Source: JAAYGT01 sp050252075 (lineage in GTDB: Bacteria; Pseudomonadota; Gammaproteobacteria; Burkholderiales; Burkholderiaceae_B). From it: a stretch of 21,125 nt of DNA. Below, one piece after another: positions 15,577 through 21,125 of the stretch. The stretch's first letter is position 1; every line of letters begins with the position of its first letter. The notes under the pieces were generated by a model that saw nothing but the letters and a program-made list of their open reading frames with translations, did no database searches and had not been told where the DNA came from. A program made the position numbers and the translations under genes. The stretch spans positions 1 through 21,125 of the forward strand of contig JBFWLP010000062.1 in assembly GCA_050252075.1 (NCBI GenBank). Reading direction: 5' to 3'.

Positions 15577-15706
15577 GCCGGCGAATGGCCCCGGAAGGCG
15601 CATTGGCTGCCGCCTGGGTGGTGTCGACCGGGTCGCCGTGTATCCACAGCTTGTGGGTCAGGGCCAGCATTTGTTCGCTACTACGTCGGAAGGTAATGTC
15701 ATTCAT
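15485..15706 (-). CDS. Small hypothetical protein, convergent with the exporter (uncertain)
   Basis: This 73-codon minus-strand frame is open from ATG at 15706, with AGGA about eight bases upstream on that strand (15717-15720 region). It fills the otherwise empty space after the exporter stop, but its last 92 bases run antisense to the exporter's 3' end. The start MNDITFRRSSEQMLALTHKLW looks protein-like with mixed composition; the C-terminal part is proline- and alanine-rich, like a codon-bias shadow. I do not recognise a family, and no domain, membrane segment or signal peptide is visible. It may be a real small gene or chance. Confidence 0.35.
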   Translation of the reverse strand: MNDITFRRSSEQMLALTHKLWIHGDPVDTTQAAANAPSGAIRRLSDLQTLTLMQRLPAPPAAVATFARSVRHG

Positions 15707-15805
15707 GGAGCGATTCCTGTAAAAGTGCAGCGATGATGCGCCGTATTATGGGCGGGCCGTGTTACCCGCGTATGACCCAAGTGCAACAAGGTTTAGGATT
15801 TTTAT

Positions 15806-16378
15806 ATGTCTGATTCGAAATCATCGTTAACTGAAACGCTGGTTCACAGCGAGGTTCTGTGCGAGGGCGGTTTTCTGAAAGCCCGGCGCGATACTGTGCG
15901 TTTGCCCAACGGCGCCACCGCAACCCGCGAATACATCATTCATCCGGGGGCTGTCGTGATCATTCCGTTGCTGGACGACGATACTGTGTTGCTGGAGCGC
16001 CAGTTCCGTTATCCGGTGGGGCGTGAAATGCTGGAGTTTCCCGCCGGCAAGCTCGATCCCGACGAATCGCCGCTACAGTGTGCGCGGCGCGAGCTGCTGG
16101 AGGAAACCGGCTACACCGCCGGGCAATGGGCGAGTGCGGGCGCCTTGCATCTGGCGATCGCCTATTCCACCGAGATTATTCATATTTTCTTTGCCCGCCA
16201 CTTGACGGCCGGCAAACAACAGTTGGATCAGGACGAATTTCTTGAACCTGTCGCCATGCCCGTCGCCGATGTTCTGCAGGCATGCCGCACCGGCCGGATT
16301 ACCGATGCAAAAACGCTGTCGTGCGCCTTGTGGCTGCAAAATGTATATGAAGGACGCTGGTCGCTGGATTTTGACTAA
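15806..16378 (+). CDS. Nudix hydrolase, ADP-ribose pyrophosphatase-like
   Basis: This 190-residue protein has a complete Nudix box at about residues 81-103: G-x5-E-x7-REU-x-EE-x-GU, read as GKLDPDE, then RELLEETGY. A preceding beta-sheet region (REYIIHPGAVVIIPLL, VLLERQFRYPVG) and a Pro-Ala-Gly (EFPAGKL) before the box are typical of ADP-ribose pyrophosphatases (NudF-like), which hydrolyse ADP-ribose to AMP and ribose-5-phosphate with Mg ions. Exact substrate is inferred. AGGA lies about eight bases before the ATG. It has its own short upstream region. The first element of the SUF promoter (TTGACT) overlaps its stop codon, so the two units abut. Confidence 0.93.
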   Translation: MSDSKSSLTETLVHSEVLCEGGFLKARRDTVRLPNGATATREYIIHPGAVVIIPLLDDDTVLLERQFRYPVGREMLEFPAGKLDPDESPLQCARRELLEETGYTAGQWASAGALHLAIAYSTEIIHIFFARHLTAGKQQLDQDEFLEPVAMPVADVLQACRTGRITDAKTLSCALWLQNVYEGRWSLDFD

Positions 16379-16399
16379 TTAGCACTAAATTGGTACTAT
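16371..16399 (+). promoter_or_regulatory. Promoter of the SUF operon
   Basis: TTGACT (16371-16376, one mismatch) and TACTAT (16394-16399) are separated by exactly 17 bases, a good sigma-70 promoter. The -35 box overlaps the Nudix stop codon. Transcription would start near 16406, leaving about 47 bases of leader before the regulator's TTG start. The leader contains a 6-bp perfect hairpin, GCTGCG (16414-16419) with CGCAGC (16425-16430). Confidence 0.65.
16380..16398. promoter_or_regulatory. Imperfect palindrome over the SUF promoter, candidate Rrf2 operator
   Basis: TAGCAC (16380-16385) and GTACTA (16393-16398) are inverted arms with one mismatch around a 7-base AT-rich centre. The site covers the spacer and -10 box of the promoter and precedes the Rrf2 regulator gene, so autoregulation by that regulator is a natural guess. 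It does not clearly match the E. coli IscR type 1 consensus. Confidence 0.45.
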
Positions 16400-16452
16400 A
16401 TGGTCTGTGTTCCGCTGCGCCATTCGCAGCAGCGTCATTCACGGAGATCCCA

Positions 16453-16950
16453 TTGCTGCGTATCAGCAAAATTATTGATTACGGCACCCTGGTGCTTACC
16501 CACATGGCCGGTGCGCCCGACCGGGTGTACAGTGCCGCCGATCTGGCCTCTACGCTGGGGCTGGGGCAGCCTACTGTCAGCAAGATACTGAAACTGCTGG
16601 GCCAGCACCAGTTGGTGAAAAGCAGCCGTGGCGCACGTGGGGGGTATACCCTGGGCAAACCGGCCGACCATATCAGCATTGCCCACATTATAGACGCTTT
16701 GGAAGATCAGCCCTTCGGCCTGACCGAATGCACGGCCCTGCCGGGTGCCTGCACCGTGGAATCGGGGTGCCATATCCGCACCAACTGGCAACGCATCAAT
16801 GCCATTGTCCGGCGCACACTCGAAAACGTGACGGTTGCCGACATGATTCATCCATCCCTTGTTGAACATCCCATTACCCTGAAGCAGCCCCTGGTGGCCG
16901 ACGCCGGAACCCACGAGGCATCATGCAATTCATGGAGTACCCGCAATTGA
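16453..16950 (+). CDS. Rrf2-family SUF operon regulator (probable Fe-S sensor)
   Basis: The protein has about 165 residues when started at TTG 16453, six bases after GGAG (16443-16446). This start gives the family opening LLRISKIIDYGTLVL; the open frame upstream (to a TTG at 16390) lies inside the promoter. The winged helix covers about residues 24-70, with the Rrf2 hallmark GARGGYTL (60-67). Cysteines 93, 100 and 106 (spacing x6, x5) stand where IscR carries its cluster ligands (x5, x5), so a 2Fe-2S or similar cluster is likely. Members next to sufBCDS in Xanthomonas-type operons are described as SUF regulators. It probably senses cluster status and represses its own operon. The last 28 bases overlap sufB, coupling regulator and pathway translation. 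Confidence 0.9.
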   Translation: MLRISKIIDYGTLVLTHMAGAPDRVYSAADLASTLGLGQPTVSKILKLLGQHQLVKSSRGARGGYTLGKPADHISIAHIIDALEDQPFGLTECTALPGACTVESGCHIRTNWQRINAIVRRTLENVTVADMIHPSLVEHPITLKQPLVADAGTHEASCNSWSTRN

Positions 16951-18407
16951 GCTCTCAACCTGAAACCACCAACGATCCCATCGAATCGTTCCTCGACAAG
17001 GAATATTCGGCCGGGTTCGTTACCAACATCGAATCCGATACTCTGCCAAAAGGGTTGACCGAGGACACCATACGCTTTTTGTCCGCCAAAAAGGGTGAGC
17101 CCGAGTTCATGCTGCAATGGCGGCTTGACGCCTACAGGCACTGGCTTACCATGGCGCCGCCCGAATGGGCACAGGTCAGTTTTCCGTCCATTGATTTTCA
17201 GGACATCAGTTATTACTCGGCTCCCAAAAGCAAGGAAAACGCCCCGAAAAGCCTCGACGAAGTCGATCCCGAATTGTTGCGTACCTACGAAAAGCTGGGC
17301 GTTCCCTTGCACGAGCGTGCCCGGCTGGCCGGTGTGGCGGTCGATGCCGTGTTCGACTCGGTGTCGGTAGCCACCACCTTTCGCAAGCAGCTGGCGGAAG
17401 TGGGGGTTATTTTCTGTTCGTTCTCCGAGGCCGTGAAAGAGTACCCCGATCTGGTCAAGGCTTATCTGGGCACGGTGGTTCCCCCCGGCGACAATTTCTA
17501 CGCCGCGCTGAACTCAGCCGTGTTTTCCGACGGTTCCTTTGTGTTCATTCCCAAAGGCGTGCGGTGCCCCATGGAACTGTCCACGTACTTTCGCATCAAT
17601 GCGCAAAACACCGGGCAGTTCGAGCGCACGCTCATCATTGCCGAAGAAGGTGCGTACGTCAGCTATCTGGAAGGCTGTACGGCGCCCATGCGCGACGAAA
17701 ACCAGCTGCACGCCGCCGTGGTGGAGCTGGTCGCGCTCGAAGGGGCGAAAATCAAGTATTCCACGGTGCAGAACTGGTATCCCGGCGATAAAGACGGCAA
17801 GGGCGGTATCTACAATTTCGTGACCAAACGGGGCGATTGCCGTGGGGCGCGTTCCCATATTTCCTGGACCCAGGTGGAAACCGGGTCGGCCATTACCTGG
17901 AAATATCCCAGCGTCATTCTTCGCGGCGACGATTCCGTCGGCGAGTTCTATTCGGTGGCGCTCAGCAATCACCGGCAACAGGCCGACACCGGCACCAAGA
18001 TGATCCACATGGGGCGCAACACGCGCAGCACCATCATCTCCAAAGGCATCTCGGCCGGGCACGGCAGCAATACCTACCGCGGGCTGGTGCGGGTTACACC
18101 CAAGGCGGAAAACGCACGCAACTATACGCAGTGCGATTCCCTGCTGATCGGCAGTCATTGCGCCGCCCATACATTTCCCACCATGGAAGTGCAAAACCCC
18201 AGCGCCAGTGTGGAGCACGAGGCAACCGCCTCGCGTATCGGCGAAGACCAGCTGTTTTATGCCATGCAGCGCGGCCTGTCGGCCGAAGATGCGGTCTCCA
18301 TGATAGTGAACGGGTTCTGCAAAGAGGTTTTCAAGGAATTGCCCATGGAGTTTGCCGTTGAGGCACAGAATCTGCTGGGCGTGAGCCTGGAAGGCAGCGT
18401 CGGTTAA
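16923..18407 (+). CDS. sufB: SUF Fe-S scaffold subunit SufB
   Basis: This 494-residue protein has the usual SufB length. Family segments include SAGFVTNIESDTLPKGL, SAKKGEPEFMLQWRL, VPPGDNFYAALNSAVFSDGSF and RGDCRGARSHISWTQVETG. The residues known to matter in E. coli SufB (Cys405, Glu434) correspond by alignment to Cys404 (TQCDS) and Glu433 (EHEAT) here, and both are present. SufB with SufC and SufD builds clusters with sulfur from SufS. The ATG at 16923 has GAGG just upstream and overlaps the regulator gene; ATG 16932 and TTG 16947 are weaker choices. sufC follows after 12 bases. Confidence 0.97.
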   Translation: MQFMEYPQLSSQPETTNDPIESFLDKEYSAGFVTNIESDTLPKGLTEDTIRFLSAKKGEPEFMLQWRLDAYRHWLTMAPPEWAQVSFPSIDFQDISYYSAPKSKENAPKSLDEVDPELLRTYEKLGVPLHERARLAGVAVDAVFDSVSVATTFRKQLAEVGVIFCSFSEAVKEYPDLVKAYLGTVVPPGDNFYAALNSAVFSDGSFVFIPKGVRCPMELSTYFRINAQNTGQFERTLIIAEEGAYVSYLEGCTAPMRDENQLHAAVVELVALEGAKIKYSTVQNWYPGDKDGKGGIYNFVTKRGDCRGARSHISWTQVETGSAITWKYPSVILRGDDSVGEFYSVALSNHRQQADTGTKMIHMGRNTRSTIISKGISAGHGSNTYRGLVRVTPKAENARNYTQCDSLLIGSHCAAHTFPTMEVQNPSASVEHEATASRIGEDQLFYAMQRGLSAEDAVSMIVNGFCKEVFKELPMEFAVEAQNLLGVSLEGSVG

Positions 18408-18419
18408 GGATCAATAAAC

Positions 18420-19193
18420 ATGTTAAGCATCAAGAATTTACACGCCAAAGTCGAAGAAAAGGAAATCCTGCGGGGCTTGAACCTTGAGGTCAAAGCCGGG
18501 GAAGTCCACGCCGTCATGGGCCCCAACGGCTCGGGTAAAAGCACCTTGTCGCAGGTGCTGGCCGGCCGGGAAGACTACACCGTGACCGAAGGGCAGGTGC
18601 AGTATCTGGACCAGAACCTGCTCGATATGTCCATCGAGGACCGTGCCCGCTCCGGCCTGTTTCTGGCGTTTCAGTATCCCATCGAAATCCCCGGTGTCTC
18701 GAACGCCTATTTTCTGCGTGCCGCGGTCAACGCGGGGCGGCGCCATCGCGGCGAGCCTGAGCTCGACGCCATGGATTTCCTCAAGCGCGTGAAAGCCGAA
18801 ATGAAGGCCGTGGGCATGCGCGAGGAATTCCTTTACCGCTCCGTGAACGAGGGGTTTTCGGGCGGCGAAAAGAAACGCAATGAAGTGCTGCAAATGTCGT
18901 TGCTGGAGCCCCGGCTCGCCATTCTGGACGAAACCGATTCCGGGCTCGACATCGATGCCCTGAAAGTGGTGGCCGACGGGGTCAACCGCCTGCGTTCGCC
19001 CGACCGCGCACTCATTGTCATCACCCACTACCAGCGTTTGCTCGACTACATCGTGCCCGATTACGTTCATGTGCTTGCCGGCGGAAAAATCGTCCGTTCC
19101 GGAGGCCGTGAGCTTGCACTCGAACTGGAAGAGCGAGGCTATGGCTGGATAGACGACATCGCCGCCCAGGATCGCAAGGGGGTTTCAGCATGA
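18420..19193 (+). CDS. sufC: SUF system ABC-type ATPase SufC
   Basis: This 257-residue ATPase drives conformational change of the SufBCD scaffold. It is not a membrane transporter. Motifs: Walker A GPNGSGKS (34-41), the SufC-specific insert (FLAFQYPIEIPGVSNAYFL), signature FSGGEKKR (146-153), Walker B LAILDE (166-171) followed by TDSGLDIDAL, and switch histidine in ITHYQRLLDY. AAGGA is about nine bases before the ATG. Its stop overlaps the sufD start (ATGA), so the two are probably translated in concert. Length and motifs are ordinary for SufC. Confidence 0.98.
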   Translation: MLSIKNLHAKVEEKEILRGLNLEVKAGEVHAVMGPNGSGKSTLSQVLAGREDYTVTEGQVQYLDQNLLDMSIEDRARSGLFLAFQYPIEIPGVSNAYFLRAAVNAGRRHRGEPELDAMDFLKRVKAEMKAVGMREEFLYRSVNEGFSGGEKKRNEVLQMSLLEPRLAILDETDSGLDIDALKVVADGVNRLRSPDRALIVITHYQRLLDYIVPDYVHVLAGGKIVRSGGRELALELEERGYGWIDDIAAQDRKGVSA

Positions 19194-20494
19194 CCACCGC
19201 CGACTGGATCCGCGATGCGGTTGCGCGCCGGCAAGGTGATGCCGATCGCTCGCCCGCATGGCGCCAGGCGTTGCGTACGCGGGCGCTGGAGCGTTTCATG
19301 GCCGAAGGCTGGCCCACGTCGCGCCTGGAAAACTGGCGGCACACGTCGCTGGCGGTGCTCGACCAGCAAGCATTTACCGACATCCCCCAGAATGACGCTC
19401 AGGCCGCCCGCGCAGCGGTCGCCTTGCGTGGAACCGATGCCGGCCACTGGCTGGTTTTTGTCAACGGCCGCTTCGTGCCCGACGCGTCGCACATCGGTGC
19501 TCTGCCGGCCGGCGCCACCGTGTGTTCCGTCGCGCAGGCGTTGCATGATCAACGGCTGTCCGATGAGCTGTACGGCAGCGAATCGCTGGGATCGTCGGTG
19601 GTGGCGCTGAATGCGGCGCTAAGCACCGACGGAGCCTATGTGCACCTGAACGACGGCGTGTCGCTCGACGCGCCCGTGCACTGTGTTTTTGTAAACACCG
19701 GCGCCCAGGCGCTCAACGTGCCGCGCAACATCATTTCCCTGCAGGGCGGCGCACAAGCCACCGTGGTGGAACATTATGTGGGCCATGGCGACGGCGCCGG
19801 CCTGACGGCGGCCGTCACCCGTGGGCATATCGCCTCGCGTGCGCAGCTTACGCATGTGAAGCTGCAACAGGAAAGCGAGCAGGCCTGGCATCTGGGCTGG
19901 CTGGATATCCGCCAGGACCAAGGGTCGGTGTTCAATTCGCATTCCATGTCGTTTGGCGCGAAACTTGCGCGCCACGATATTACTACCGCCTTTGCCGACC
20001 CGCATTGTGAAACCCTGCTCAATGGCTTGTACTACGTGAATGGCCGGCGTCATGTAGACCACCACACCACCATCGGGCATCATCACCCGCACGGCATCAG
20101 CCGGGAATACTATCGCGGCATTCTCGACGACAACGCCCGTGGTGTGTTTGCCGGGCGCATTCACGTGGCGCCCGGTGCCGATAAAACCGATGCCGTCCAG
20201 CGATCCGACAGCCTGTTGCTGTCACGCCTGGCCCGCGCCGACGCCCGGCCCGAGCTTGAAATCTATGCCGACGATGTCAAGTGTGCGCACGGTGCCACCG
20301 TGGGCCAGATGGACGAAGACAGCCTGTTCTATCTGCGTTCGCGCGGCCTTGACCAACAACATGCGCGTCACGTGCTCACGTATGCCTTTGCCGCAGAAGC
20401 CATCGAGCGTATCGCCGATGCATCGTTGCGTGCCCGTGTCATCGCCGCCATTGGCAACCTGGCACCGCAAGGCATCCAGGAGGCCGTGGCATGA
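19190..20494 (+). CDS. sufD: SUF Fe-S scaffold subunit SufD
   Basis: This 434-residue SufB paralogue partners SufB and SufC. N-terminal part: SRLENWRHTSL; middle beta-helix: IISLQGGAQATVVEHY and HSMSFGAKLARHDI; C-terminal part: GLYYVNGRRHVDHHTTIGH, then ADDVKCAHGATVG and LFYLRSRGLDQQHARHVLTYAFA. His367 in CAHG lines up with E. coli His360, a residue reported as essential. The ATG overlaps the sufC stop, and its own stop overlaps the sufS start (ATGA again), so translation coupling runs through C-D-S. The length is normal. Confidence 0.97.
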   Translation: MTTADWIRDAVARRQGDADRSPAWRQALRTRALERFMAEGWPTSRLENWRHTSLAVLDQQAFTDIPQNDAQAARAAVALRGTDAGHWLVFVNGRFVPDASHIGALPAGATVCSVAQALHDQRLSDELYGSESLGSSVVALNAALSTDGAYVHLNDGVSLDAPVHCVFVNTGAQALNVPRNIISLQGGAQATVVEHYVGHGDGAGLTAAVTRGHIASRAQLTHVKLQQESEQAWHLGWLDIRQDQGSVFNSHSMSFGAKLARHDITTAFADPHCETLLNGLYYVNGRRHVDHHTTIGHHHPHGISREYYRGILDDNARGVFAGRIHVAPGADKTDAVQRSDSLLLSRLARADARPELEIYADDVKCAHGATVGQMDEDSLFYLRSRGLDQQHARHVLTYAFAAEAIERIADASLRARVIAAIGNLAPQGIQEAVA

Positions 20495-21125
20495 ACGCAC
20501 CCGTATCCGTCCAGCCGGCGCCGTCACTGGCGCGCTGTGCCCACGACTTTCCCATTCTTCATCACCCCGTGCATGGCAAGCGGCTGGCGTACCTGGACAA
20601 CGGCGCCACTACGCAAAAGCCGGTGGCGGTCATCCGCGCCGAGGCCGATTACTACGAGCGCTCCAACGCCAACATTCATCGCGGCGTGCACTGGTTGTCG
20701 CAGCACGCCACCGATCTCTACGACCAGGGGCGCGAACGTGTACGCGGGTTGATCAATGCTGCGCGGGTACAAGAAGTCGTGTTCACGCGCGGTACCACCG
20801 AATCCATCAATCTGGTGGCCCACAGCTGGGGGCGCAACACCTTGAAAGCCGGCGACGAAGTGCTGCTCTCGGGTATGGAACACCATTCCAATATCGTGCC
20901 GTGGCAACTGGTGTGCGAGCAAACCGGCGCCCGGTTGCGCGTCATCCCGGTGACCGACTCCGGGGAACTGGACATGGACGCGTTCCGTTCGCTGTTGAAC
21001 GAGCGCACCCGACTGGTCGGGGTGGCCCACGTATCCAAAGCCCTGGGAACGGTGAATCCCGTGACGGAAATCACCCGCCTGGCCCATGACGCCGGCGCAC
21101 TTGTACTGGTCGACGGCGCCCAGGC
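20491..21125 (+). CDS. sufS: Cysteine desulfurase SufS, 3' end cut by window
   Basis: This gene runs off the window end, so only 211 residues are visible of the usual 400 or so. The visible part has AYLDNGATTQKP, NANIHRGVHWLS, a TRGTTESINLVA turn, the PLP-stacking histidine region MEHHSNIVPWQ and the PLP-contacting VDGAQ near the cut. These identify a group II (SufS/CsdA-type) desulfurase, which takes sulfur from cysteine as a persulfide and passes it, usually via SufE or SufU, to SufBCD. The PLP lysine and active cysteine lie beyond the window. A lysine is found in VSKALGT where E. coli has asparagine. The ATG overlaps the sufD stop. Any transfer partner gene must be further downstream. Confidence 0.95.
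   Translation, partial: MNAPVSVQPAPSLARCAHDFPILHHPVHGKRLAYLDNGATTQKPVAVIRAEADYYERSNANIHRGVHWLSQHATDLYDQGRERVRGLINAARVQEVVFTRGTTESINLVAHSWGRNTLKAGDEVLLSGMEHHSNIVPWQLVCEQTGARLRVIPVTDSGELDMDAFRSLLNERTRLVGVAHVSKALGTVNPVTEITRLAHDAGALVLVDGAQ

Overview
The window looks like a high-GC betaproteobacterial chromosome, most likely Burkholderiales and possibly Alcaligenaceae. This rests on the protein flavour (PheST, IhfA, the IhfA-linked MerR protein, TorF-type porin, STAS-MlaE permease) and on gene order. It is a reading from remembered families, not a database result. Coding density is very high. No tRNA, rRNA, insertion sequence, CRISPR array or integrase was seen, and no gene-free stretch exceeds 300 bases. 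The longest gap, 5967-6249, holds a hairpin, promoters and a structured leader.

Layout. (1) 1-1551: the 3' part of comM, a magnesium-chelatase-like AAA+ helicase of natural transformation. It converges on, and overlaps, a four-gene minus-strand operon (5017-1448) encoding an MCE/Mla-type lipid transporter: STAS-permease fusion, ATPase, MCE protein and a PqiC-like lipoprotein. (2) 5196-5966: a divergent TorF-family outer-membrane porin. (3) 6250-11184: the translation/nucleoid operon rpmI-rplT-pheS-pheT-ihfA-merR. infC is not in its usual place upstream, and the operon has its own promoter and a repeat-rich, foldable leader. (4) 11190-15576: a ferritin-like DUF455 protein, a one-polypeptide fusion of an ECF sigma factor with an RskA-type membrane anti-sigma factor, and an Atm1-type ABC exporter, tightly packed on the plus strand. 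(5) 15806-16378: a Nudix ADP-sugar hydrolase, with a doubtful small minus-strand ORF before it. (6) 16453-21125: a SUF iron-sulfur operon (Rrf2 regulator, sufB, sufC, sufD, sufS) with overlapping genes and a good sigma-70 promoter covering an imperfect palindrome. sufS is cut by the window end.

How they may work together. The left part is envelope lipid transport plus a porin, and the middle is housekeeping. The right half groups a diiron-type protein, a membrane-tethered sigma factor, a glutathione/sulfur-type exporter and the SUF machinery, which suggests a metal, sulfur or redox stress neighbourhood (inference). The strongest candidate for an undescribed system is the sigma/anti-sigma fusion at 12041-13729. 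If it works as one chain, the sigma factor is permanently tied to the inner membrane and would need proteolysis or intramolecular release to act.
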